Made by a program: the position numbers and the translations under genes. The notes below the pieces were generated by a model. It ran no database searches and was not told where the DNA came from. It saw only the letters and a list, made by a program, of their open reading frames with translations. Below, in pieces: positions 1 through 7,201 of a stretch of 9,368 nucleotides of DNA. The stretch spans positions 1 through 9,368 of the forward strand of contig CAZVEV010000248.1 in assembly GCA_964625865.1 (NCBI GenBank), in the 5' to 3' direction. The stretch's first letter is position 1, and each line of letters begins with the position of its first letter. Origin of the DNA: CAZVEV01 sp964625865. GTDB lineage: Bacteria > Planctomycetota > Phycisphaerae > SM23-33.

Positions 1-35
1 TGTAGCGTATTTCTCTATCTGCGAATCCGGGGATC

Positions 36-626
36 TTACGGGGCGCGTTCCGTGACGGTCACGGCGCCGACGACGATGTATTTGACATGTGTCAGCTTCT
101 TCTTGACCGCGTCGTTCTTGACGATGGCGGCTTTGCCGAGGTCCTTCTCGTCGAGGATGACTCGCAGGTCCAGCCGTTCCTTGACCTTGAACCAGTCGAG
201 ATCGACCAGGGCGCCTGCAAGCTTGTCGGCGAGTTCGTCGGCTACGATTCGCCCGTGGGGCGTGCCGGAGCGATTCCGCAGGCTCACGACGGCCAGCGTC
301 TCGCCCTTGATGAAGACGCCCTCTTTCACCTTCTCGGCCAGCGCGTGGGCCAGCGCGCCGATCTTCTCGCCGGCGGCCTCGCCGGTTGCACTGGCAACGA
401 TAGAGCCCTCGGCAACGGAAACGACCCGTATGTCACATGCGACGGCGTACGGTTTGGCGGACTTGTCGGGTCCGGCGGGTCCGGCCGGGGACGGGGCCTT
501 CTTGAAGAGGGCGATCCTGTCCCCGTCGTTGCCTTCCAGACGAGGCTGGCAGCCGGTAACGGCGGTGACTGCAATCACAAGGGCGAAGGTCCAGATCTTC
601 TCGCGCCAGCAGATTCGCTCTCTCAT
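36..626 (-). CDS. Lipoprotein with CsgG/FlgO-like domain (possibly permuted)
   Basis: A predicted 196-residue lipoprotein. Residues 11-24 are hydrophobic and lead into a lipobox V-T-G-C with Cys26 as the lipidation site, so the mature protein should be membrane-anchored outside the cytoplasm. A Pro/Gly/Lys-rich linker covers about residues 43-58. Residues 110-192 resemble the CsgG/FlgO-type fold: a strand (LAVVSLRNRSG), a helix with DELADKL, then FKVKERLDLRVILDEKDL, and a final strand YIVVGAVTV. Residues 60-100 (CDIRVVSVAEGSIVASATGEA) look like the part that normally follows that final strand, so the order seems swapped. The ATG at 626 is chosen because AAAGGGG lies 5 bases upstream; the GTG at 641 would overlap that site. 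The stop is TAA. CsgG relatives form outer-membrane secretion pores, while FlgO-like and LpoB-like relatives are accessory lipoproteins. At this size an accessory role is likelier than a pore. It is divergent from the neighbouring operon, so no functional link is implied. Confidence 0.75.
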   Translation of the reverse strand: MRERICWREKIWTFALVIAVTAVTGCQPRLEGNDGDRIALFKKAPSPAGPAGPDKSAKPYAVACDIRVVSVAEGSIVASATGEAAGEKIGALAHALAEKVKEGVFIKGETLAVVSLRNRSGTPHGRIVADELADKLAGALVDLDWFKVKERLDLRVILDEKDLGKAAIVKNDAVKKKLTHVKYIVVGAVTVTERAP

Positions 627-631
627 CTCAA

Positions 632-638
632 CCCCTTT
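632..638 (-). promoter_or_regulatory. Ribosome binding site of the lipoprotein gene
   Basis: Read on the minus strand this is AAAGGGG, five bases before the ATG at 626. It fixes the start at 626 and argues against the in-frame GTG at 641, which would sit on the far side of this site. Confidence 0.6.
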
Positions 639-981
639 CACCAGTAGTGACCTGCCGATCTCATATCGCTCTTATACTACGCCAACTCGCCGCATACCAC
701 ACGCAATTGTCTCGGCTAAGGGGTCTGGCAGTCCCGTGGCCGCACTTGGCCGGGAAAAACGACCCTACCCCCCACCATTGAGTCCAAACGCGGCCAATGG
801 GGTCGGCTGGGCTTCTACGACGTTTTCGGAGTATTCCGAGTATTGTCCACGAGCGTGACAGGCACTCGGCCTGCACGTCGGGGCGCGTCTGAAGCCATCT
901 GCGACCTGACTCCCTGACGCGTGCCGGACGCCGGCGAGATGCGTGTCCGAAGCTGAGCCGTCTGCGGTTTGGCGTACCGTC

Positions 982-1003
982 CCGGCGAGGGGGGTCTCGC
1001 CGG
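982..1003. repeat. Perfect 8-bp hairpin
   Basis: Arms CCGGCGAG (982-989) and CTCGCCGG (996-1003) pair perfectly around a six-base loop GGGGGT. No T-run follows on either strand, so it is not a standard intrinsic terminator. It lies about 200 bases upstream of the operon start and could be a leader or operator structure, or a chance product of GC-rich DNA. Confidence 0.4.
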
Positions 1004-1056
1004 TCAAGACGACAGCAAACGGAGCATTCTCGACTCACCGGAGCGTCGGCACACGG

Positions 1057-1081
1057 GCAAGACGCTTGTGCCTCGTCTTGC
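1057..1081. repeat. Perfect 8-bp hairpin overlapped by an alternative stem
   Basis: Arms GCAAGACG (1057-1064) and CGTCTTGC (1074-1081) pair perfectly with a nine-base loop. A second stem, GGCACA (1048-1053) with TGTGCC (1067-1072), uses part of that loop. The two are interleaved, so they would compete or form a tight pseudoknot. If the operon transcript starts upstream, this would lie in its leader; no transcript start is established. Confidence 0.35.
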
Positions 1082-1117
1082 GGCGAGACGGCCATTGACT
1101 CCCGATGAAATAAGATG

Positions 1118-1145
1118 GATTCGCGAGCGTTAAACCGGATATAGT
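1118..1145 (+). promoter_or_regulatory. Weak promoter candidate for the five-gene operon
   Basis: TATAGT at 1140-1145 is a fair -10 element. The -35 position 16 bases upstream, GATTCG (1118-1123), is poor. TTGACT at 1095-1100 is a good -35 hexamer, but no good -10 lies at the right distance from it. A promoter is expected in this segment because the first gene begins at 1209, but the exact elements are uncertain. Confidence 0.2.
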
Positions 1146-1208
1146 TGTTTAAGGGTAATGTGGCGTAATGAGATGGCTGGCGGAAGTCCGGCCGACGGGT
1201 ATGTGGAC

Positions 1209-2804
1209 ATGAAGAGAACGATCGTTCTGACGCTTGTGCTGGCAGCGTCCGTGGTGGGGGTACAGACGCTTGAGGCGCAGAAGGCGCCCGCCCGTCCGGT
1301 GCGGGGACGCACCTGGTCGCCGGCGGCGGGGAGCAACCGTATTGATGCGGTGGTCTTCGGGCGGCTCAAGACGCTGGGGATCCAGCCGGCCAAGCGGTGC
1401 AGCGACGCGGTGTTTCTCCGGCGGGCCTACCTGGACGTGATCGGCACGCTGCCGACCGGCACGGAGGCCAAGGCGTTCCTGACCGACAAGAGCGCCGACA
1501 AGCGACGGGTCCTGATCGACAAGCTGCTGGCGCGTCCGGAATTCGCGGACTACTGGGCGATGAAATGGAGCGATCTGCTTCGGGTCAAGGCGGAGTTTCC
1601 GATCAACCTGTGGCCGAACGCGGCCAAGGCGTACCACCGGTGGATCCACACGAGCATCCGCGACAACATGCCCTACGACCAGTTCGCCCGAGAACTCATC
1701 ACCGCAAGCGGCAGCAACTTCCGCGTCCCGCAGGTGAACTTCTACCGTGCGACGCAGAGCAAGGAGCCGACGGCGCTGGCCCAGGCGGTGGCGCTGACGT
1801 TCATGGGCGCGCGGGCGGACAAGTGGAAGAAGGCCCGCCTGGACGGGATGGCGAGCTTCTTCTCCTACGTCGGATACAAGCGGACGCAGGAGTGGAAGGA
1901 AGAGGTGATCTTCTTCGATTCGGTCAAGGCGTCGAAGGAGGGCAAGGCGCTGGCCGGGGCGGTGTTCCCGGATGGCACGAAGGCGCGGCTGACAGCGAGC
2001 ACGGACCCGCGGGAGGTCTTCGCCAACTGGCTGATCACGCCGAAGAATCACTGGTTCGCCCGCAACGCGGTCAACCGCGTGTGGTACTGGCTGCTGGGTC
2101 GCGGGATCATCCACGAGGCCGACGATATTCGCATGGACAACCCGCCGTCGAATCCGGCGCTGATGGCGATGCTGACGAAGGAACTGGTCGCCTCGAAGTA
2201 CGACATGCGTCACATCTACCGGCTGATCCTGAACTCCCAGACGTACCAGCGGTCGTCGATCCCGGCGACGAAGAACGCGGCCGGCGAGATCAACTTCGCG
2301 CACTACCCGATCCGGCGGCTCGACGCGGAGGTCCTGATCGACGCCCTGTGCCAGATCACCGGGACGACGGAAAAGTACTCGAGCCTGATCCCCGAACCGT
2401 TTACGTTCATCCCCGAGGACTGCCGCTCGATCGCCCTGCCCGACGGGAGCATCAGCAGTTCGTTCCTGGAGATGTTCGGCCGCCCGCCGCGGGACACGGG
2501 TCTGGAGTCCGAGCGGAACAACGCCCCGACGCCCGCCCAGCGGCTTCACCTGCTGAACTCCAGCCACGTCCGGAACAAGATCGAGAAGAGCCGCAAACTC
2601 CGGGCCCTGCTGGCTTACAGCAAGCGGAACCCGAAAGCGTCGATCACGGGGCTGTACCTGGCGATCCTGTCCCGCTTCCCGACCGAGGCGGAGTTGAAGG
2701 TGATCGGGGCCTACGCACGGGCCAACAAGGGCAAGGGCACGACGGCGTTCGTTGACCTGACATGGGCGCTTATTAACAGCGCGGAGTTCCAATACCGACA
2801 TTGA
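1209..2804 (+). CDS. Exported DUF1549/DUF1553 protein lacking the CxxCH motif
   Basis: A 531-residue protein of the planctomycetal PSCyt2/PSD1 type. A Sec signal peptide covers residues 1-23, with likely cleavage after L-E-A. DUF1549 spans about 44-238 and includes CSDAVFLRRAYLDVIGTLP (64-82) and DKRRVLIDKLLARPEF (97-112). DUF1553 spans about 263-528 and includes FANWLITPKNHWFARNAVNR (271-290), RRLDAEVLIDALCQITG (369-385), FGRPPRDTGLESERN (423-437) and TPAQRLHLLNSSHV (441-454). Family members usually have a Cys-x-x-Cys-His segment between the halves; here residues 196-218 read LTFMGARADKWKKA then GMASFF, with no Cys. There is also no N-terminal cytochrome domain. The ATG at 1209 is chosen because it begins a clean signal peptide; 1158 would add 17 residues before it. 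The ribosome site is weak. It is first in the operon and followed by its usual partner, a DUF1501 gene. Its biochemical role is unknown. Confidence 0.9.
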   Translation: MKRTIVLTLVLAASVVGVQTLEAQKAPARPVRGRTWSPAAGSNRIDAVVFGRLKTLGIQPAKRCSDAVFLRRAYLDVIGTLPTGTEAKAFLTDKSADKRRVLIDKLLARPEFADYWAMKWSDLLRVKAEFPINLWPNAAKAYHRWIHTSIRDNMPYDQFARELITASGSNFRVPQVNFYRATQSKEPTALAQAVALTFMGARADKWKKARLDGMASFFSYVGYKRTQEWKEEVIFFDSVKASKEGKALAGAVFPDGTKARLTASTDPREVFANWLITPKNHWFARNAVNRVWYWLLGRGIIHEADDIRMDNPPSNPALMAMLTKELVASKYDMRHIYRLILNSQTYQRSSIPATKNAAGEINFAHYPIRRLDAEVLIDALCQITGTTEKYSSLIPEPFTFIPEDCRSIALPDGSISSSFLEMFGRPPRDTGLESERNNAPTPAQRLHLLNSSHVRNKIEKSRKLRALLAYSKRNPKASITGLYLAILSRFPTEAELKVIGAYARANKGKGTTAFVDLTWALINSAEFQYRH

Positions 2805-2861
2805 CGATAGAGGACGCGGGCCGCGACCGCCGGCGGGCGGGCGGCCGGTCGCAGCAAAGAC

Positions 2862-2867
2862 AAGGTG
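2862..2867 (+). promoter_or_regulatory. Ribosome binding site of the DUF1501 gene
   Basis: AAGGTG lies five bases before the ATG at 2873. It decides the start: a TTG at 2801 in the same frame overlaps the previous stop codon but would place 24 Arg-rich residues before the Tat signal and has no such site. Confidence 0.6.
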
Positions 2868-2872
2868 AAACC

Positions 2873-4255
2873 ATGAGTCAGACACACGATTCGGATGCGG
2901 GTTGGTCGGTGGAAGCGGGCGGGGCGCCGATCTCGCGGCGAGCGGCGTTGCGCGGCGGGCTGTACGGCGCGGCGGGCCTTGCGCTGGCCGGCGGGCTTGG
3001 ACGGGACGCCGAGGCGGCGTTGGCGCGTAAATCGAAGCCCAAAGCGGCCAAGGCCAAGTCGGTCATTCAGATATGGCTGTGGGGCGGCCCCTGCCATATC
3101 GACACGTTCGACCCCAAGCCGGACGCGGGCAACGACTACACCGGCCCGCTGAAGGACACGATCGAGACCAACGTCAAGGGCATTCGGATCGGGTCTTCGC
3201 TGCCGCTTCTGGCCAAGCAGGCGGACAAGTATTCGATCATCCGCAGCATGACCCACGGCGTCAACGGGCACGAAACCGCGTCGTACATTACTCAGACCGG
3301 TCGCAAGAGCGGCGGGCGCGACGTGTTCCCGTGCGCCGGGGCGGTGGTTTCGCTGTTCAAGGGCTACGACGCCGGCTACAAGGGCCTGATCCCGCCCTAC
3401 ATCGTGCTGACCCAGCCGCAGGGACGGTTCTCGGAGGCCGGCTTCCTCGGCTCGAAGTACAAGCCCTTCGCCACCGGGGGCGACCCCAAGCAGAAGGAGT
3501 TCCTGGTCGAAGGCGTCTCGGCCCCGGGCATCACGCGAGAGAGGCAAAAGGCCCGCCGCGACCTGCTGCACGACCTCGACGCGCTGCGCAAGCACTTGAA
3601 GGGCACCAAGCAGATCCAGGCAATGGAGAAGGCAGAAGACCAGGCCTACGACCTGATCCTGGGCGACGCGGGGAAGGTCTTCGACCTCAATGGCGAGACC
3701 GAGGACCTGCGTGAGAGATACGGGCGGACCACGTTCGGTCAGGCCTGCCTGGTGGCCCGGCGCCTCGTCGAGCGCGGCGTGCCGTACATCACCATCAACT
3801 ACAAGGGGTGGGACACGCACAAGAACCACTTCCAGATCATGCGGCAGAAGCTGCGCGAACTGGACAACGGTCTGGCGACGCTGCTGAGCGACCTGTCGGA
3901 CCGCGGCCTGCTGGACAGCACGATTGTCTGGTGCACGGGCGAGTTCGGCAGGCGGCCTAAGATCCAGTGGCAGGCCCCCTGGAACGGCGGGCGCGGGCAC
4001 TACGGGCCGGTGTTCTCCACCGTCGTCGCCGGCGGGGGCTTTCGCGGCGGGCAGGTGGTCGGCGCCTCGGACGCCCGGGGCGAGGCGGTCAAGGACCGCC
4101 CGGTCTATCCGTGGGACCTGCTGGGCAGCATGTACGAGTTGCTCGGCATCGACACGCGGGCGAAGCTGCCGCACCCGCAGGGCAAGATCCTCCGCGTCAG
4201 CCCGATGGCCGACGACGGCTACAAGATGGGCGGACGGTTGAAGGAACTGATGTAA
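2873..4255 (+). CDS. Tat-exported DUF1501 protein (alkaline phosphatase-like superfamily)
   Basis: A 460-residue protein. The N terminus has a twin-arginine motif SRRAAL (21-26), then a hydrophobic stretch (29-43), with probable cleavage after A-E-A at 48. This points to export in folded form. DUF1501 hallmarks follow: IQIWLWGGPCHIDTFDPKP (65-83), SMTHGVNGHETASY (125-138), YITINYKGWDTHKNHF (305-320), WCTGEFGRRPKI (353-364), and GRGHYG with VVAGGGFRGGQVVGASD (373-400). The family is placed in the alkaline phosphatase/sulfatase superfamily; the Asp and His residues in these motifs are candidate metal ligands. The first motif has Cys74 where Ser is what I remember as usual. A Lys/Ala-rich stretch follows the signal. 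It starts 68 bases after the DUF1549/DUF1553 gene, the standard pairing in Planctomycetota. Enzymatic activity has not been established for the family as far as I know. Confidence 0.92.
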   Translation: MSQTHDSDAGWSVEAGGAPISRRAALRGGLYGAAGLALAGGLGRDAEAALARKSKPKAAKAKSVIQIWLWGGPCHIDTFDPKPDAGNDYTGPLKDTIETNVKGIRIGSSLPLLAKQADKYSIIRSMTHGVNGHETASYITQTGRKSGGRDVFPCAGAVVSLFKGYDAGYKGLIPPYIVLTQPQGRFSEAGFLGSKYKPFATGGDPKQKEFLVEGVSAPGITRERQKARRDLLHDLDALRKHLKGTKQIQAMEKAEDQAYDLILGDAGKVFDLNGETEDLRERYGRTTFGQACLVARRLVERGVPYITINYKGWDTHKNHFQIMRQKLRELDNGLATLLSDLSDRGLLDSTIVWCTGEFGRRPKIQWQAPWNGGRGHYGPVFSTVVAGGGFRGGQVVGASDARGEAVKDRPVYPWDLLGSMYELLGIDTRAKLPHPQGKILRVSPMADDGYKMGGRLKELM

Positions 4256-4270
4256 GGTCGGGAGCTGACC

Positions 4271-6577
4271 ATGAAGAGTCTACGATGGCATGTGGCGGGG
4301 TTCTGTGCGGCGGTTCTGGCGATCGCGCCGGGCGCGATGGCGCAGCAGGTCCCGCACATCGGCTACATCTACCCAGCCGGCGGCAAGCAGGGGACGGTCG
4401 TCGACGTCACGATCGGCGGACAGTATCTCAACGGCGTCAACAGCGTGCTGGTCAGCGGCGAGGGCGTCGAGGCGACGGTGGTCAAGCACACCAGGCCCAT
4501 CCCGCGGAATCGGCTCAACCAGATAGGCCAGAAGCTCCGCGAGTTGCAGAAGAAGTACAAGCTGAGCTACTCCAAGAGCAAGATCAAGGACCGTGGGGGG
4601 ATGTGGTACAAGGCGGCGGCGGAGTTCAAGGCCTACACCACCAAGCTGGGCTATCCCGAGTTGGACGTGCGGAAGTACATGGAGCTTCGCAAGAAGATGT
4701 TCGATCCGAAGCGTCAGCCGAACCCGCAGCTCGGTGAGTTGGTGGAACTGAAGCTGACCTTCGATCGCAGCGCCAAGCCGGGCCCGCGGGAACTGCGACT
4801 CAAGACGTCCCTGGGCGTGACCAACCCGCTGGTGCTCCACGTGGGCCAGTACACCGAGTACTCCGAAAAGGAGCCCAACGACAAGACCGCCGACGGCGGC
4901 GTACCCAAGCAATTGCCCGTCATTCTCAACGGCCAGATCATGCCCGGCGACGTCGACCGCTTCCGGTTCACCGCAAAGAAAGGTACGCGAGTAGTCGCCG
5001 CCGTCAGCGCGCGGGAACTGATCCCGTACCTGGCCGACGCGGTCCCCGGGTGGTTCCAGGCCACGCTGACCCTCCGCGACGCCAAGGGCAGCGAGGTCGC
5101 CTACACCGACGACTTCCGCTTCAATCCCGATCCGATCATCTACTACAAAATCCCCGCCGACGGTGAGTATGTCCTGGAAATCAAGGACTCGATCTACCGC
5201 GGCCGCGAGGACTTCGTCTACCGCATCGCCCTGGGCGAACTGCCCTTCATCACCAGCGTCTTCCCCCTGGGCGGCCGCATCGGCGCCAAGACGCAGGTCC
5301 GAGTGACCGGCTGGAACCTCCCGGTGACCGGACTGGCCCTGACCCCCAAGCGCAAGACCCCGGGCGTCATGCCGGTGTCCGTCTGGCGGAACAAGCGCTG
5401 CTCCAACCGCGTGCCGTTCGCCCTCGACACGCTTCCGGAACGCACGGAGACCGAGTCGGGCACGGCCTCGTCGCGCCCCCAGCCGGTCACGCTGCCGCTG
5501 ATCGTCAACGGCCGCATAGGCCGACCCGGCGACCAGGACGTCTTCAGCTTCAAGGGCCGCGCCGGCGACCAGGTCGTCGCCGAGGTCCGCGCGCGGCGCC
5601 TCGGCTCGCCGCTGGATTCGCTGCTGAAGCTGACCGACGCCAGCGGCAAGCCGTTGGCGGTCAATGACGACCACGAGGACAAGGGCGCGGGGCTGACCAC
5701 GCACCAGGCCGATTCCCGTCTCAGCGTTAAGCTGCCCGCCAACGGCACGTACACGATCAGTCTGAGCGACACGCAGAAGAAGGGCTCCCAGGCCCACGCA
5801 TACCGCCTGCGCATCAGCCTGGCCCAGCCGGACTTCGAGCTGCGCATCGTTCCGTCCAGCATCAACGCCCGCGCCGGGATGAACGTGCCGATCACCGCCT
5901 ACGCCCTGCGGAAGGACGGATTCACCGGCCAGATCGAACTGCGGCTCAAGGACGCCCCTGACGGCTTCGCGCTGACCGGCGGCTGGATTCCCGCCGGCCA
6001 GGACAAGCTGCGCCTGACGCTGTCGGTCCCGCCCAAACCGCCGAAGAAGCCCCTCAGCCTGCACCTGGAAGGACGGGCGGTCATCGGCAGGCAGGTGGTC
6101 AGCCGGACGGCCGTCCCCGCCGAGGACATGATGCAGGCGTTCCTCTACCGCCACCTCGTGCCCTCCGACGACTGGATGGTCGCGGTGACCGGCAAGAGCA
6201 GGTACGGCCCGCCGCTGAAGGTCCTGGCCACCGGCCCGGTGAAGCTTCCGGTCGGCGGGACGGCGAAAGTTCGGGTCGCAGGCCCCAGCGGGCCGTTCAT
6301 GAAGCAGGTCAAGCTGGCGCTGAACAACCCGCCCGAGGGCATCGTGGTCAAGAAGGTCTCGCCGGACCCGAAGGGCTTGATGATCGAACTGGGCGTCGAG
6401 ACCGACAAGGGCAAGCCCGGGATGAAGGGCAACCTGATCGTCGACGCGTTCGTCGAGAGGTCCTTCAAGCGAAAGGACGGCAAGCAGAGCCCCAAGCGCC
6501 GCTACGCCGTCGGCACGCTGCCGGCCATCCCGTTCGAGGTCGTCGCCGCAACCATCGCCACATCCGCGAAGAAATGA
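4271..6577 (+). CDS. Large exported PPC / IPT-like multidomain protein
   Basis: A 768-residue protein with a Sec signal peptide (1-24, ending A-M-A before QQ). An IPT/TIG-like domain begins at 28 (YIYPAGGKQGTVVDVTIGG) and appears to resume at about 157-192, split by a charged helical insertion at about 76-152 rich in Lys, Arg and Glu. A pre-peptidase C-terminal (PPC) domain follows at about 198-322, opening with EKEPND and including GDVDRFRFTAKKG. A second IPT-like segment covers about 325-355 (ITSVFPLGG). A second PPC domain covers about 405-517 (GDQDVFSFKGRAGDQV). Two beta-rich, Ig-like segments make up 520-760. No protease catalytic motif is visible, so PPC domains here are probably binding or structural modules. 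GGGAG lies six bases before the ATG, 15 bases after the DUF1501 stop. Proteins of this build accompany DUF1549 and DUF1501 genes in Planctomycetota; a cell-surface scaffold or carbohydrate-binding role is inference. Confidence 0.85.
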   Translation: MKSLRWHVAGFCAAVLAIAPGAMAQQVPHIGYIYPAGGKQGTVVDVTIGGQYLNGVNSVLVSGEGVEATVVKHTRPIPRNRLNQIGQKLRELQKKYKLSYSKSKIKDRGGMWYKAAAEFKAYTTKLGYPELDVRKYMELRKKMFDPKRQPNPQLGELVELKLTFDRSAKPGPRELRLKTSLGVTNPLVLHVGQYTEYSEKEPNDKTADGGVPKQLPVILNGQIMPGDVDRFRFTAKKGTRVVAAVSARELIPYLADAVPGWFQATLTLRDAKGSEVAYTDDFRFNPDPIIYYKIPADGEYVLEIKDSIYRGREDFVYRIALGELPFITSVFPLGGRIGAKTQVRVTGWNLPVTGLALTPKRKTPGVMPVSVWRNKRCSNRVPFALDTLPERTETESGTASSRPQPVTLPLIVNGRIGRPGDQDVFSFKGRAGDQVVAEVRARRLGSPLDSLLKLTDASGKPLAVNDDHEDKGAGLTTHQADSRLSVKLPANGTYTISLSDTQKKGSQAHAYRLRISLAQPDFELRIVPSSINARAGMNVPITAYALRKDGFTGQIELRLKDAPDGFALTGGWIPAGQDKLRLTLSVPPKPPKKPLSLHLEGRAVIGRQVVSRTAVPAEDMMQAFLYRHLVPSDDWMVAVTGKSRYGPPLKVLATGPVKLPVGGTAKVRVAGPSGPFMKQVKLALNNPPEGIVVKKVSPDPKGLMIELGVETDKGKPGMKGNLIVDAFVERSFKRKDGKQSPKRRYAVGTLPAIPFEVVAATIATSAKK

Positions 6578-7155
6578 CAGCCGAGGTCGACAGTGAATCG
6601 TCAGGCCCGACGTCGCCCCGCCCGCGGCGGACCAGACGTCTGGTTCTTCTGCTGATCATCGTCGCCGCGGCCGCTCTGGCCACGTGGTGGTACTGGCCGC
6701 TGGAGCCCCCGCCGGACAACTGGCCCGCCCCGGTCCCGGCCTCAACGTCAGGCCCCACGTCGGAGCCGGCTTCTGCTCCCGCACTGACGGGCGACGCTCG
6801 GCTTCGCCACCTCGTCCTGGGCACCTGGGGTGACGAGTACCAGGGCAAGCGGACGATGACACTCCGCCCGGACGGAACTGGCACGATGGTGGTGGAACTC
6901 GAGGGCATCAAGGCCATGATGTACGCCTCCCGGTTGCGGTTCGATATGGTATGGGCCGTCGAAAACGGGCGCCTGAAGAAGCGAACGGTCGGCGGCGAAC
7001 CGGCCGGAAGGGTTCGCCTGATCCTGAAGATGATGGGCGACCGTGTCGACGAGCCCATCCTCGAACTGACCGAAGAACGCCTCCTCCTGCTCGACGCCGA
7101 CGGCAAGACAAAGTACGACTGGCGCCGAGTTGACCCGGACGACCGGACGGATTAG
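6574..7155 (+). CDS. Small single-pass membrane protein with a conserved-looking outer domain
   Basis: A 193-residue protein I cannot assign to a named family. Residues 1-22 are polar with a basic cluster (RPRRTRR), residues 23-41 form one transmembrane segment, and residues 44-72 are a Pro/Ser/Thr/Ala-rich linker. The charge pattern suggests an inside N terminus with the C-terminal domain outside the cytoplasm. Residues 79-187 form a compact domain of short strands: LVLGTWGDEYQGKRTMTLRPD, GTGTMVVEL, LRFDMVWAVENGRLKKR, then DEPILELTEERLLLLD and YDWRRV. The opening G-T-W and the alternating pattern suggest a small lipocalin-like or META-like beta barrel, which is a fold guess only. Its ATG overlaps the previous stop (ATGA), implying translational coupling to the PPC/IPT-like gene. 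That tight join is the best clue that it works with that exported protein. Confidence 0.8.
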   Translation: MTAEVDSESSGPTSPRPRRTRRLVLLLIIVAAAALATWWYWPLEPPPDNWPAPVPASTSGPTSEPASAPALTGDARLRHLVLGTWGDEYQGKRTMTLRPDGTGTMVVELEGIKAMMYASRLRFDMVWAVENGRLKKRTVGGEPAGRVRLILKMMGDRVDEPILELTEERLLLLDADGKTKYDWRRVDPDDRTD

Positions 7156-7159
7156 ACTG

Positions 7160-7173
7160 CGGGCACGTGTCCG
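7160..7173. promoter_or_regulatory. Near-perfect 14-bp palindrome between genes
   Basis: CGGGCACGTGTCCG is symmetric except for one G/T pair and has CACGTG at its centre. It sits in the 59-base gap between the membrane-protein stop and the epimerase start, where it could be an operator or a short RNA hairpin. Chance is possible. Confidence 0.25.
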
Positions 7174-7201
7174 TTGATGCGACGAGTCCAAACGGTTCTG
7201 C

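Larger units (their letters stand above)
627..1208. other. Divergent intergenic region without a convincing gene
   Basis: About 580 bases separate the minus-strand lipoprotein gene from the plus-strand operon. Open frames exist on both strands (minus 661-1095 and 765-1007; plus through 858), but they are rich in Arg, Ser, Pro and Cys, match no family I know and lack good ribosome binding sites. The stretch holds two perfect 8-bp hairpins (982-1003 and 1057-1081), a two-copy 9-base repeat near 825-848, and a slightly AT-richer segment at about 1100-1160 where the operon promoter should lie. Promoters for both flanking units are expected here, but only weak matches are visible. Confidence 0.55.

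Noticed and set aside
671..706. Promoter for the lipoprotein gene on the minus strand (TATAAG or TAGTAT with TTGCGT)
   Set aside because: The spacing is 21-24 bases, too long for a sigma70 promoter, and no better -35 was found.
52..858. Plus-strand open frame of 268 codons opposite the lipoprotein gene
   Set aside because: It mirrors the codons of the lipoprotein gene, is Ser/Thr/Arg-rich and resembles no family; the minus-strand gene has a lipobox and ribosome site.
661..1095. Minus-strand open frame of 144 codons in the divergent spacer
   Set aside because: Arg- and Cys-rich translation with no recognisable domain or ribosome site; such frames are common by chance in GC-rich DNA.
1158..1208. 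Upstream ATG start for the DUF1549/DUF1553 gene
   Set aside because: It would put 17 residues ahead of a clean Sec signal peptide, and the AAGGG near it lies only two bases from the ATG.
2801..2872. TTG start for the DUF1501 gene overlapping the previous stop
   Set aside because: It adds an Arg-rich stretch before the Tat signal, while the ATG at 2873 has a good ribosome site.
2711..4174. Long minus-strand open frame opposite the DUF1501 gene
   Set aside because: An antisense shadow of a well-recognised gene, typical of high third-position GC.
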